Source of the DNA: Eunapius fragilis
Lineage: Eukaryota; Porifera; Demospongiae; Spongillida; Spongillidae
Assembly (NCBI GenBank): GCA_963681505.1
Contig: OY811975.1
Location: 5,509,490 to 5,573,489 of the forward strand
Direction of reading: 5' to 3'
DNA length: 64,000 bases
Both the position numbers and the translations under genes were made by a program. The notes below the pieces were generated by a model. The model was not told where the DNA came from, did not search any database, and worked only from the letters and a program-made list of their open reading frames with translations. Below are positions 51,437 to 63,631 of the stretch, piece by piece. How positions within the stretch are numbered: position 1 is the first letter of the stretch; every line of letters starts with the position of its first letter.

Positions 51437-53047
51437 AAAACCAGTGCTACTTAGAATTAGTGGTTCTGGTGGGTATGACTGTCAGTTTGCTATGCCCATG
51501 GCCAGATGCAAAGCCACCCATGGAAGTCACCCATGGAATGTTGATTTACATGAGATGGTGGCAAATAGATAGGCTAATGCCTTTGTGTTTAGGACTCTGC
51601 AATTAATGAGACATACTGTCACAAACCCTCTGAGGATCACAGCACTCGGTGTCATATTTTATGTCTGTTTTTGGATCTGGTGCAGTGCCGCTTCCTAACG
51701 TATTACAGACCTGTGAGTTCCATAGGCTTTTACATTTGGTCATATGTGTAGCAACAAACTTGACAGTCATCCTCACCTGAACCACTAATTCTTCTTGTAA
51801 GTAGCATTGGAATTTCAGTGTGCGTGTGTGTGTGTGTGTATGTGTGCATGTGTGTGTGTTTGTGTGTGTGATGTGAGTGCTTGTGTGTGCGTAGCATTGG
51901 AACCTTTCTTTCTTGGAGGATGTGCAATTTATTTTTGTAATATGTTGACAAGGATTGTACGGTACGTACTACCAGTACCGATACGCGTGCATAACATCAT
52001 GTAGATATCGTGTCCCTGTCGATTCGGTCATACTCTTTGGGTGCCACTCATTGCATGGCCATTCATAGGCTTACAACCTATAACAGTACGTCAGAGCCAT
52101 GCTGTATAGTACCCGGTGTATCAGCTAGGCTATGGGAGAGGCGTGGTCGAGTTAAAGACACATGCGGGCTGGAACACATGTAACCCTTCCTTATTATTGG
52201 GCTATGCGTTCTGCTGGCACATATAACACCCACCATTTTTCATTTCATCTGCACGGCTGGCACACACACCCATGAACCACACCCATGAACATACACATGT
52301 CTCATGTCATGACTATTCACACTCTTTCCATCATAAGACACTATTCTTTTCCCCTTGCTGTAAACCCTGTAAATTGTTATGTTGTGTGCTATATAGATTC
52401 ACTCATATGCTTTGTTGATTTGAACTTTTTCTTTCGGTTACAGTGCTTTCACTGGCCTACCTCTTTCTCACTATTTTTGTTATGTTTATATTCAGATTCA
52501 TTCTCTTTATGTTTGGTCCTACATGTGCAAGTAACATTACCTTCTATTTCTTTAGTGGTCATAATTGTATCAGCACAAAATGGTAGTATGTCTTGTCAGA
52601 CTCATGCCCTTCACTGTATGCTCATATCCCATGGCCTCCTCTACATGGTCATGTCCAAAGGCCTCCATGTCACTGATGTGGATGTATTTCACACATGCAA
52701 CTGGACTGTGTGTTGCATGTATTGGACTGGTGTCAGTGGGGTAGGAAGCACGGGGGTCGTGGGGGCAAATGTCACAATATGTTTGTCAGAGGCCCCCGTG
52801 AGGCTCAACTATACATCTATGGAAGAGGGGGTGCCTTGATGTGGAGGAGCAAGGGGCACCTGCTGTGAAGTGGGTGGGAAATCCCATGTGAAAGAGGTGT
52901 CTACTGGTGGGGATGGAAGCCCTGATGTGGTGGAGCAAGTAGCATGCCTCCTTTGGTGGCCTTGTAATGGCCTGGGTGTCCCAACATAAAGGGGCTACCA
53001 TTGGTGGAGGTCCAAACGCAGCTTGCTAAGCTTTTTCAAAGCTACCA

Positions 53048-53058
53048 TTGTGTGTGTA

Positions 53059-53129
<71 letters not shown>
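53048..53129. repeat. (TG)n microsatellite in the element centre
   Basis: About 80 bases of TG within the inner palindrome, paired in position with the (CA)n at 53,633-53,672. Confidence 0.95.
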
Positions 53130-53130
<1 letters not shown>

Positions 53131-53629
53131 TGTAGCATCGGTACCTTTTTGGAGGATTTATTTTTGTGCAAGCTACTTGTAGACAGATGGGAAGCCTTGC
53201 ATAAGTGGCAGTGAATATTATTGCTTAGCCGATTTGGAAAGACTGGGCCACTGTAGAGTTTATACAGAGAGCATTCACTGACATGGCTTCTATTTACCCA
53301 TGGGTATACACGCGGTACTGAGTTGGTATTTTACTTACATGAAGCTTCAGGACTAGTATATATACAAGAGCACCTAGATGGGGACATGACATTTGAGCCC
53401 TCCCCCATCATTCCAACTCTTTCATGACCACTATCAGCTGAAATAGAGGAGTCTTTAAAACCCTCCCAATTTGAGTACAGTGAATGAGACATGTCTTTAT
53501 TACTTGTATGCAAGGCTTCCATCTCTAGGTGCGCAGATCTAGAAGTAGCTTGTCAACACATCACAAAAATAAATTGCAAAAGAAAGATTTCAATGCTACG
53601 TAGACACACACATACACTCACATACACAA

Positions 53630-53632
<3 letters not shown>

Positions 53633-53672
<40 letters not shown>
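53633..53672. repeat. (CA)n microsatellite
   Basis: A perfect CA run in the right arm. Confidence 0.95.
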
Positions 53673-53675
<3 letters not shown>

Positions 53676-55719
53676 ATTTCAATGCTACTTAGGATTAATG
53701 GTCCTGATGAGGATGACTGTCAAGTTTGCTACACATATGACCAAATGCAAAAGCCTATGTAAGTCACTTGTAACATCTTTGGGAGCAGCACTGCCCCAGA
53801 TCCAAAAACAGACGTAAAATATGACACCAAGTGCTGTGATCCTCAGGTGGGTTTGTGACGGTATGTCTCATTAATTGCAGAGTCCTAAACATAGCCTATC
53901 TATTTGCCACCATCTCATGTAAATCAGCATTCTATGGGTGACTTCCATGGGTGGCTTTGCATCTGGGCATAGCAAACTGACAGTCATACCCACCAGAACC
54001 ACTAATTCTAAGTAGCACTGGTTTGTGTGTGTGTACGTGTAGTGAGTGTGTATGTATAGCATTATACATGGGCCCCTTCTAGGAATCTGTGCTATTTATC
54101 TTTTGTGATATTACTTGTAGATCTACCACTCTGTAAGAGGGACTTTAGTAGACCTACTTTTGTATATAAGCCCGGCAGGAATATTATTCCTGCTTTATCC
54201 CAAAAGACAAAGATCAGAGCCCTGGTATAACAAAGGATGATAAAAAATAGTAAGACCTAAGTCTTTTTAAACCTCTCAATGGTACACATTCAGAGCTTCA
54301 GCATATATAGTGATTGGCATGGGATACATGTAGTTGTGAGTGTTGTGTATATATGAGTTTGTGAGTGTGTAAATGGATGCATGTAATGGAATATGGGACA
54401 TGAGGCATGGTACATCATGATGTGGCAGGTACTGTGAGACAGGAACAAATAGTCCAGTACATACAACACATTTATCCAGCACATACAACCAATGGGGGGA
54501 GGAGTTGGGAGGTGGGCCTTCCTCTGAAAAAATTGTTGGGGCTTTGCCCCCATAGCCTCCATGCTCCTATACCACTATGCAATCCAGTTACACACGTGAA
54601 AAACACATCAGTCAGAATACAAATAGTTGAGAAAGAGGGTTGTATAGTAAGCAGTGAAAGCACTGTAACCGAAAGACATAGAAAAAATGTTCAACTAGAC
54701 AAAGCTTATAAGTGAATCCATGTAGCGCATAACAATTTAAAGGGTGTACAGCAAGGGGAAAAGAATAGTGGAAAGAGTGTGTATAAGTGTGACGTTAGAC
54801 GTGTGTATGTGTTGGTTCATGGGTGTGTGTGCCAGCCATGCAGATGAAATGAAAAACGGTGGGCGTTTAAAATATATGTGCCAGCAGAACGCAAATCCCG
54901 ACAATAAGGAAGGGTTACATGTGTTCCAGCCTAGCTGCGCTGTATGTGTCTTTAACTCGACCACGCCTCTCCCATGCCATAGCCTAGCTGATACACGTGC
55001 ATTATATATATCATGGCTCTGACGTATAGGTTGTAAGCCTATGAATGGCCACGCAATGAGTGGCACCCAAAGAGTATGACCGAATTGACAGGGACACGAT
55101 TTCTACATAATGTTGTGCGCGCGTATCGGTACTGGTAGTACGTACCGTGTTTTTTGTATGGTGGCTGAATCCCACACATTTCGATCGCTTAACGAATCTT
55201 GTCCATTATAGAAGAGAACCACTGACGTTTGTAAGAACGGTGGTACTTCAGTTGTACAGGTTAATACAGTGGCATGGGCACGGGAGGTTATTGTATATTC
55301 ATGTGCTCGGAGTAGCGGGAACCAGGTTGCAGTAGGTTAATGGCGCGGAATGAACGAAAAATGTGCAATTACTTTGCACAGCTGTATCTCCGTAACGGAT
55401 TAAGTAAAAATTAACGAACAGGGCACATCGATAGGTACAGACCCCTCTGGGTATAAACCGAATTTGAAGTTAATTGAAACGTCCTGCCGAAAGATATGGC
55501 CAGTTTGAACCCCAAGGGGTATCGGACGTTGAAACACTGGCACGAAGCTAATGCAAGACTCCAAAATCTATTTTACCTTATAGAAATGGTGTAGTATGAA
55601 GTGTTGAAAATAGGAAGTCAATGGCGTGTACCGTTCCGAAGTTATAGCGATTCAAACGTGAGTCATTTTTATAACTTTAAAATTACATAGCGAAGGGCCA
55701 TTTTCTCGGAGACTGTCCC

Positions 55720-57728
55720 ATATATATATATGGATTAGGTGGGTTCTGAAAAGAACCAGTACCATGCAGACAGAGAATCACAGAAAGTATTCTGTGTAAG
55801 ACAGATTGCATCCTACAGTCTCATTGCATGTTTCTCTGCTATCAGTTAAAATACCTGATGGTTTAAGCCACCTATAATTACTTTTTAAAATTGACCTACT
55901 ACTAAATCATTTTCTGTTGAACCTACGTTCAGGAGTAAATTTTTATATTAAAGTATCTGGCATGCACCTCACTAACCGTGAGTGATGCAATTCATATTGC
56001 AGCCTGGTAGATGGTTTGCTAACAATAATGCAGTGGCATTTGCTTCTATACAGTGCATGCAGTTACCATTCTTCTTTGGGGGTATATCTACACACTGTGA
56101 AATGCTCAAAATCGTCATGTCAGGTGAGGGGAGGCGCCTCCAGAATCAATTCATGCCCATGACGTTCAAAATTATCGCTGTAAAAATGTCCGTGCAACAA
56201 ATTGCTATATTCCATATCCATCATTATCATCAACAGCACATATGTATCTGCTCACTATTCAAAGGATCGATGCCCATGAATGCGCGGTTCAGATGAAATA
56301 CTAAGTACAAACTCAATTTCAGAACTTTTGGGGCTATATTCTTTACTAATGATTGACACAGGCAAATACAGGAGAAAAGTTAAGTTAATAGATGCTACTT
56401 GCGGGTTATGCTATACAGTCAACTGGTCAATAAAATCGGTACAATCACACGATTGTATCGCCGCCAAAAAAGTAGCTGGCTAGTTGCCTGTACTAAAATC
56501 TGATAGAACATTCTATCTGCCTCACCTTCATATCCATTCTTTATTTGCTGCTGTTCCACTTTTTGAAAAAAAAACTCGTTTTTTGCATGCAGACGAGGGT
56601 CAAAAATGTTAGATGTCTTCTGCTCCACGTGAAAAACGTAGCAGAGACGCGTGATCAACAATCAATTCAGGACAGTACAGCTTACCCGGTTTGATCATTG
56701 GAGATGTCAAAGGTGATGACTGTTCAAAATGAAACTTTCAGAATGATAGTATAAACCGTGCAATGCCGAACTCAGTCCACTGTTACCCACCTACACATAC
56801 CACTGGACCAGACTGAGTATAAAGATCAAGCAGCACATCCAATAGGAATGAGATGAAGGATGGAAGAGTTATCTAACATGAGGCTTAAATGAAAATGTTA
56901 TAATACAAAGTGCAACACTGAAATTACTTTAATGTGTGCGGAACTACTAATTATGTTATCGAATTAATGAACAGAGTGTAACAGTTCTCACCTGCATGTA
57001 ATGATCCATTACGCTTCCAGGCACCGCCATTGGTCCTCAATTGCTAATCATATGAAACCAACCTTAGTACACTAAGTCTATGTTTGACATAATAAATAAC
57101 AACGTTAGGTGCGCATTAGGTGTCTGAAATTTCGTGAGAGTTCCAACCATAAAAGTACATAATTAAGGATCACTTGATAACTATACACTCGACTCAAATA
57201 ACAGCAAGACCACCACAATGAGACATAATTGCGCAACCCGGTTGTACCCATAGATTAACTTTGTATACAATGTGAGAGCCACTTTGAAAGCTAATAAAAC
57301 TAACTTCGGCCATCTATAGTACAATGTTATACTGAGTTGGTAAAGTTTGTCCGTACATGTTGCACCTTCTGGGAAGCAACCACATTCCTACGTTGTTAAA
57401 TATTGGTCACCAAGAACACGTAACGCCATTTCAAAATTTCCGGGCGTATAGGTCTTTTTGTCCATCTCTTCAATAATTGAAACAGTAGTGGGTCCTGGGT
57501 ACGGGGGTACTGATTACATGCATTGTCATGTGATGGTCAATGATTACGTTCCTGCTGCACACGAATTATTGCCTGGGGTCTTCAGGCATTTATTACATCC
57601 TGGCCCGCCTCTGCGAGACTAGATCTACGGCTGCACTGAGTGACGAAGAAACGTACTACATGCTAATAAGCAACTGAATAACGAAGAAGTTTGTTATCTG
57701 CTCATTATGCAGCAGGATTGCTGAAGCA
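55720..57728. other. No gene recognised (about 2 kb)
   Basis: AT-rich text with only short frames, the longest about 104 codons without domain signals. The first bases (ATTAGGTGGGTT) resemble copy A at about 25,083, which suggests the duplicated block ends here. Confidence 0.5.
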
Positions 57729-58014
57729 ACAAGTAAATAAAAACATTCTCTACGAGAAAGTTGGTGGGATATAGGATTTGATTATGACATTGGTGGTGTA
57801 AAAAGCAAGGAAACAAGGTCTTATCAGAAGGGAAAATGTCATAGTCCTATATTTAGCACATTTCTAGGGCATGTGTTGTTTGTGTGCTAAATATAGGACT
57901 ATGACATTTTCCCTTCTGATAAGACCTTGATTCCTTGCTTTTTACACCACCAATGTCATAATCAAATCCTATATCCCACCAACTTTCTCGTAGAGAATGT
58001 TTTTATTTACTTGT
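57729..58014. mobile_element. Hairpin MITE, copy 3 (complete)
   Basis: A near-perfect palindrome from ACAAGTAAATAAAAACATTC to its reverse complement. The arms are about 130 bases and the loop under 30. It is one of the two complete copies. Confidence 0.9.
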
Positions 58015-58069
58015 TTTCTTAATTTTTTTTTCATATATTATATAAAAGCGAGTCCTCCAGCCGATTCTG

Positions 58070-58395
58070 AAGCTATTGGTGAAATTTTCATCGCTTAGAA
58101 ATGTTCTTGTCCTGAGTTATGCGTTGCCAAGAAGGAGAAGAAAAGAAGAATGAGAAGACGACCCGCCCCTTGTTCCGAGACTGGGTACGAGGACGGGCAG
58201 TACACTCTTGTTCTCAACAACCACGCGGTTCAGCGACATGAAACAAAAACGAAACTACTCATTTTTGACTTCTAGATCGATTGCTAAAACAAGATACACG
58301 ATCCGATCGTCGGGAGTGTTGTTACGTACGGGTCGCGTTTTTTTAATGACTTCATAGTCGTGGTCAAATCCTATATGGAAGTTTCTAACGAAACT
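58070..58395. repeat. Inverted partner of 10,975-11,290
   Basis: See the partner entry: the shared blocks appear here in reverse order, directly after a hairpin MITE and about 170 bases before the SDR start codon. Confidence 0.75.
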
Positions 58396-58514
58396 TCAGA
58401 TAATAGCGTAATGGTCTTTTAAGTTTGTGTACTCAGTCCTGCATGTGGATTCTTTGATATCATTATTGATTTGTATTACATAATATTTGCAAAGTCCAAG
58501 CATGCACTGATTAC

Positions 58515-58530
58515 TTTATAAAATACACGA
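58515..58530 (+). promoter_or_regulatory. TATA-like element upstream of the SDR gene
   Basis: TTTATAAAATAC lies about 40 bases before the SDR ATG. The broken copy also has ATTATAAAACG about 55 bases before its ATG at 62,339. Too close to the ATG for a long leader; a suggestion only. Confidence 0.3.
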
Positions 58531-58562
58531 ACAAAAAATTATTTGGCGAATAATACATTTAA

Positions 58563-59408
58563 ATGGCTCGAGTTGCAGTAGTGTCTGGCTCAAATAAAGG
58601 GATAGGGTTGGAGATAGTCAGGGGCCTGTGTCGTGAATTCAATGGCGTTGTGTATCTAACTGCCAGGGATAGCGCCAAAGGACAGGAGGGGGTTACAGCT
58701 CTAGAGAGAGAAGGCTTCCGCCCGAAATTTCATCAGCTCGACATCACATCACAGGATTCCGTAGACAAGCTGAAGAAAAACCTGATGCTGAGCCACGGTG
58801 GCCTGGACATCCTCGTCAACAATGCTGGCATCATGTACAACTCCAAGTCGACCGTTCCAATTAGCGAGCAGGCTTCCCGAACGATCGCGAGCAACTTCAC
58901 CGGTACCCTCCGCCTCACCAAGGCGCTCCTACCGATCATCCGACCTCACGGAAGGATCGTCAACGTGTCTTCCGTAATGGGAGAACTGAAATGCATACGT
59001 GCGCCTGGCCTGCGGGTCAAGTTTGCCGACCCCAATCTCAGCGAGGAGGAACTCGTTGCCCTCATGGAGCAGTACGTGGCGGACGTTAAGGAGGGTCGCC
59101 AGGCGGAGAGAGGGTGGCCCAGAGGAGCGTACGGGGGTTCCCCCGTGGGAGCCAGCGCGTACATGACCTCCAAAGTCGGGGTGATAGCTCTGACCAAGGT
59201 ACACGCCAGAGAAGCAGCGCGGCTTGGCAAGGAAGACGTCTTGGTGAACGCCTGCTGCCCCGGCTGGTGCAAGACGGACATGACTTCAGATCCCAAAGCT
59301 CCTCTCACGGCAGCCCAGGGGGCGGAGACACCGGTGTTCCTGTCCCTCCTCCCTCCTGGCAGCCCCAGTGGGGAGTTCTGGAAAAATAAATCGGTCGCTG
59401 TGTGGTAA
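58563..59408 (+). CDS. Carbonyl-reductase-like short-chain dehydrogenase/reductase, intact
   Basis: A single exon of 281 residues, a usual length for the CBR1-like branch of the SDR family. The NADPH-binding motif GSNKGIG is at residues 9-15 (TGxxxGxG type, with Ser8 replacing Thr). NNAG is at 86-89, a catalytic Asn in NFTGT (111), a catalytic Ser in NVSS (136/137) and Tyr200/Lys204 in AYMTSK. CCPGWCKTDM lies at 231-240. The segment between Ser and Tyr is long, as in CBR1 relatives. These enzymes reduce carbonyl substrates in the cytosol with NADPH; the true substrate is unknown. The start is the first ATG and aligns with the N-terminus of the copy at 62,339. The 3' half is more GC-rich than its surroundings. 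Absence of introns could mean retrocopying or ancient loss. Confidence 0.92.
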   Translation: MARVAVVSGSNKGIGLEIVRGLCREFNGVVYLTARDSAKGQEGVTALEREGFRPKFHQLDITSQDSVDKLKKNLMLSHGGLDILVNNAGIMYNSKSTVPISEQASRTIASNFTGTLRLTKALLPIIRPHGRIVNVSSVMGELKCIRAPGLRVKFADPNLSEEELVALMEQYVADVKEGRQAERGWPRGAYGGSPVGASAYMTSKVGVIALTKVHAREAARLGKEDVLVNACCPGWCKTDMTSDPKAPLTAAQGAETPVFLSLLPPGSPSGEFWKNKSVAVW

Positions 59409-59828
59409 ATATGCCGGGCAGGTTCAACAGAATTGTTTGCCATGCATCGATCGTCATGCATGCATATACCTTCATGACATTTTCAGCGTGCATTTCCATT
59501 ATGTATTACGTCATTATGTGCAATATGTTTTTCCCGTCACTCGTTGGGGCATCCTAATGTGGAAATAGCAGGTAGACCTATACTGATTCATTCAAAGGAT
59601 CATTTTATCAACGAAAACCGACAACTTTTATTTTGTGCCACTCGCCCCAGTTAGTATTATTGCCTGTTGACTTTGGAAGATTGAGCAATCTCTTAACCAA
59701 TTAAAGCTTTGGACCGAGTGCTTAAAATAATCCTGCGAATCCCCTTGCCAACAAATCACAATCTCGAGTAAAAATAGATACCTTCTCTGAACGATGATGT
59801 TGTAATACTGAATGGTGTTGCCGCGGTA

Positions 59829-59958
<130 letters not shown>

Positions 59959-60014
59959 TTGGGGGGTCATGAACCCTCAGCATGCAGTTTATAATCCTAA
60001 AAGCGTGTTATATA

Positions 60015-60852
60015 CAGGGTGTTTGCGAAAGAACGCAACGCTTTAAAACCCCTATAACTCAGGATTGAAATTAATTAACTGCTTGATTTCTTTAAAATAG
60101 GTTGCAGTAGTTAGGTAAATACAAATAATCCAATTTGGTTTCAAGTATTTTAAGCGGTTAAGTAACTGTATCAAATCCCTCATAAATCATAATATTCAAA
60201 GCCCTCTATTAACAAAGTTATTCAAGATTGTGGTCTGCAATAATTGATCTTAATAACTGATAATAAGTAACACACCATCTGGATATGCGGTGGAACAGTA
60301 CTGATCTCAAGTTCCTAGGTTCAGTAGTGAGTTATTCACTTTTAAGACCATGATTTGCTTTAAAGTTATTAAGGTTGAAGCTGTGATGTGGTAAATATTT
60401 TAAATAACCATCATAAATTATTCCAGTATAAAATGAAATACAAAACACTACTTGATTTGGTTATGAATTATAGAATGGTGCGTTATTAAAACTCAAAGTT
60501 AATAAAAACATAGTGGTCGTATAGTTTTTTCAAGTTTGATTTGTTGTTTTGAATATTAACTAGTAAAACGCCAATCAAATTTCATACTTTTTCAAAGTCT
60601 CATCAATTCTATTCTGCAGTTTATAAATCACGTTATTAATTAAAAGTTGTCGTACATTGTTTTGTCAGTCAAGTTAATTGCAAGCTATTTGATTTTATCT
60701 CTTGAACGGCTAAAGATAAACGAATTGTAACAATGCGGTTCTTATTTGACTTAATGATTATTGCACGTTCATAAATTCATTTAGATTGACAATCCTATTA
60801 ATGAATCATATTCATTTTAAAGCGTTGCGCTCTTTTGCATGCAAAGACCCTG
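60015..60852. mobile_element. 838-bp TA-flanked Tc1/mariner-type element without a transposase
   Basis: The ends CAGGGTGTTTGCGAAAGAAC and, reversed, CAGGGTCTTTGCATGCAAAA both lead into CGCAACGCTTTAAA, with TA at 60,013-60,014 and 60,853-60,854. The interior is AT-rich and holds no meaningful frame. A related lone end (CAGGGAATTTTTGAAAGAGC) is at 63,298. Confidence 0.8.
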
Positions 60853-60893
60853 TATAATGCGTTTTTAAAAACGTGTAATACTCGCGAAAGACG

Positions 60894-61022
60894 CTCGTGG
60901 CAGTATAGTTACTGGCTCCAACTAGGGAATATAGACTTCATAGTCCAACGTCTGTACGAGGAGTTTGACTGAGACGTATATACCTAACAGGACTGCACAC
61001 AAAATTCACCAACTGGATATTA
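60894..61022 (+). pseudogene. SDR gene fragment, cut off by a poly-C run
   Basis: GTGGCAGTATAGTTACTGGC, CAACGTCTGTACGAGGAGTT, GAGACGTATATACCTAA and CACCAACTGGATATTAC match 62,345-62,523 of the SDR copy in order, with an internal deletion and several stops. The match ends exactly where a C run (61,022-61,046) begins. Confidence 0.75.
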
Positions 61023-61046
61023 CCCCCCCCCCCCCCCCCCCCCCCC

Positions 61047-62338
61047 GTCATTTCTCTTCAACCCCAAACTGACATGGTTAAAAATAAATCGATGGATAAA
61101 GTATATAACGAGCAATGAGCTAGGAAACAGGTAATATACATGTATTCATGGGCGGCCGGGTGTGGGACGTTTCCCTCCGTCTATATAGGCGTGGCAGTCA
61201 TGGAGCTCAGCATGCAGTCTACCAGATAGGCTATATATCCGATGCATGCCGCTGCAGATTATTACTTGGTTTTGAACCACTAGGAGCAAAAGCTTTGGTA
61301 TGTTACCAAGGGAAAAACATACAGTGTATAACTGAGGTAGGGACAAAATATTAATTTGAAGTGGCAAGGTGATGTAACTTGATAAACCGGTGTGGAAAAT
61401 AGGAAGTATAAAGATATAGCGATCATAGCTTGAAGCGTTTTTATGCCAAGTGTTATTTTATTGTTGAACTGTCCCATCCATAGACCTGTTGCTGTATATA
61501 ACATATGTCATTCGACCAAGTATGGGCGTTTGAAATAGCATAATGACTGCCCGGTATACGTATATAAGTATACTTATAAAAATGTCGTACCGATTCTAGT
61601 GCATGGCTAATTGCTCTGCATGCAGCTGTATGGTTGTTATGGCCGTTCCATCTCGGGCCTGCATTTTGCCGGAAGCTGCTGAAAGCCTCTTATCAGGTGG
61701 TGCATGGTAACTGAGATAGATTCCTAAAGCTCTGCTTGCATGACCCCTTGGCCATCATGGTGATTACATGAAGACGTGGAGGCAAGCTGTACCTGTATGC
61801 ACGCTGTGACTTGCAGTAAAGGGAATGAGGCTAGCTGAGGGGGTGGTGTCAGCCAGGTCTCATCAAGAATGGCACTGGGTCATATAACGGTTAATTCTGT
61901 CCAAAGCAGCATGCAGCCCACTGAGCGACCATGCAGGACATTCACTGCGTGGACATGATTAGATCTCACTGAACTGTTACATCCATGTGTATGGGCCTTA
62001 TGAAAAAGGTGAGTCACATTTGTGAGCAAAGCAGCAGCTGACATTTTTAGCCCTCTAAACCTGGTCAGTGACCGGGTTAGAGATCTAAGTACAGATATGC
62101 AAATATACTGGTCTTTAAGGTGACCCATCCATGCAACTCAATTAATCCAATTATAGTCAGTATTTGTGGTATCCAATTTGTAAGAGTAATAAACCCATGC
62201 ATATGCCAGGAACTAGTTCGGTGCATGTAGCCGACCTTCGCACGCGGAGGATGGGCAAATAACGTAACGTAGATGAAATTATAAAACGAAAATTATTAAA
62301 TTTTCTACGCGTCAGCTATTTTAATAGTTTGATTATTT
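61047..62338. other. No gene recognised; contains a relic terminus
   Basis: 61,394-61,482 resembles the right end of the 6-kb palindromic element (AAAATAGGAAGT, ATAGCGAT, then GAACTGTCCCAT). The rest holds short frames only. Confidence 0.5.
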
Positions 62339-63146
62339 ATGGCGCGAGTGGCAGTAGTGACTGGCTCTAACAAGGGAATACGCTTTGAGATAGTCAAGCG
62401 TCTATGCAAGGAGTTTGACGGAGACGTATACCTAATAGCACGGGATGCCGCCAACGGGTTAAAGGCAGTTGCTAAGTTGGAGGAGGAGGGACTGCACCCA
62501 AAGTTTCACCAACTGGATATTACATCACAGGATTCAGTAGATAACCTGAGGCAGTACCTGGTTAAAACGCACGGAGGACTGGGCGTCCTCGTCAACAATG
62601 CCGGCATGGCTTACAAAAATGCCTCAACTGCTCCATTTAGCGAGCAGGCCTCAGTAACCGTCGCGAATAACTTCACTGGTACCCTGCGCATCACCAAGGC
62701 TGTTTCCCCTCATCCGACCCCACGGGAGTATTGTCAACGTTTCTTCTAGGGTAGGTCGGTTAAGTATTCTGCAGGAGCACTTGCAGAAAAGGTTCACCGA
62801 TCCAAACCTCACGGAAGAAGCTCTCGTGTCTCTTATGGATCAGTTAGTAAAGGACGTGCAAGATGGTCACCACACCGAGAGGTGATGGCCGAACACCGCC
62901 TAAGGAACCTCCAAAATCGGGATGACTGCCCTGACTAAGGTCTACGCCAGAGAGGCATTGCGACTCGGTAAGGAAGATGTCTTGGTGAATGCGTGCTGTC
63001 CTGGCTGGTGCCAGACGGACATGACTAGTCATTCCGGAACCAATACGGCAGCCCAGGGGGCGGATACCCCGGTGTACTTGGCCCTTCTACCCCAGGGCAG
63101 TCCCAGTGGGGAGTTCTGGGGAGAGAAATCCGTCATCGAGTGGTAG
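62339..63146 (+). pseudogene. Carbonyl-reductase-like SDR copy, inactivated
   Basis: This paralogue of 58,563 starts MARVAVVTGSNKGIRFEIVK, so the last Gly of the NADPH motif is Arg. NNAG and NFTGT remain. A 2-base deletion near 62,705 shifts the frame. The rest is readable in the new frame (TDPNLTEEALVSLMDQLV), but with in-frame TGA at 62,883 and TAA at 62,901. A deletion removes the segment that holds the catalytic Tyr, leaving only GTSKIG around the Lys. The C-terminus (VNACCPGWCQTDM, GEFWGEKSVIEW) is intact. At least four lesions make it non-functional. Confidence 0.9.
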
Positions 63147-63335
63147 TAAATTTAATTGCGTGAAAGCTCTTGCTTTGAGATTATGCACGTATGCTGTCGC
63201 ATTTGTAGGTGGCTGAGTAGTGTTTAGCAGCCACGTCACAGTTTGTAGCATTTTAAAAATTATTCAGTAATATTTCCTATATTGCTGTGTGTATGCAGGG
63301 AATTTTTGAAAGAGCGCGACTCGTTTTAAATGTAT

Positions 63336-63631
63336 ACAAGTAAATATAAACATTCTCTAACGAGAGAGTTGTTGGTATATAGGATTGCCCAATGGTGGTG
63401 TAAAAAGCACAGAAACAAGAGTGACAGAAATTTTACTGGAAAATTGAAATAGGCCTATATTTAGCCCATTGCTCAAGCATGCGCTGTTATTTTGTGAGTG
63501 TGCTAAATATAGGCCTATTTCAATTTTCCAGTAAAATTTCTGTCACTCTTGTTTCCGTGCTTTTTACACCACCATTGGTCAATCCTATATACCAACAACT
63601 CTCTCGTTAGAGAATGTTTTTATTTACTTGT
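63336..63631. mobile_element. Hairpin MITE, copy 4 (complete)
   Basis: A near-perfect palindrome from ACAAGTAAATATAAACATTC to its complement. The centre matches copy 2 at 25,091 better than copies 1 and 3, so two subfamilies exist. Confidence 0.9.

Larger units (their letters stand above)
49713..55719. mobile_element. 6.0-kb element with giant inverted arms (about 2.2 kb each)
   Basis: Starts GGGACAGTCTCCGAGAAAAT and ends with its exact reverse complement, embedded in (TA)n. The left arm (49,713 to about 51,940) matches the right arm (about 53,560-55,719) reversed, with small differences and different microsatellite lengths. The centre contains a further diverged half-copy of the arm (51,945-52,600) and a nested inner palindrome (53,130-53,210 against 53,510-53,590). 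No transposase or long meaningful frame exists; frames of up to 184 codons lack recognisable domains. The superfamily is unassigned. The termini match the MITE at 35,145 and a relic at 61,394. The (TA)n target hides any duplication. Confidence 0.85.

Noticed and set aside
52285-52839. 184-codon frame in the centre of the 6-kb element
   Set aside because: Hydrophobic but unrecognisable, and the homologous copies in the arms and at 6.4 kb do not keep the frame.
58733-59461. Minus-strand frames across the SDR gene, up to 171 codons
   Set aside because: Antisense shadows of a GC-richer coding exon.
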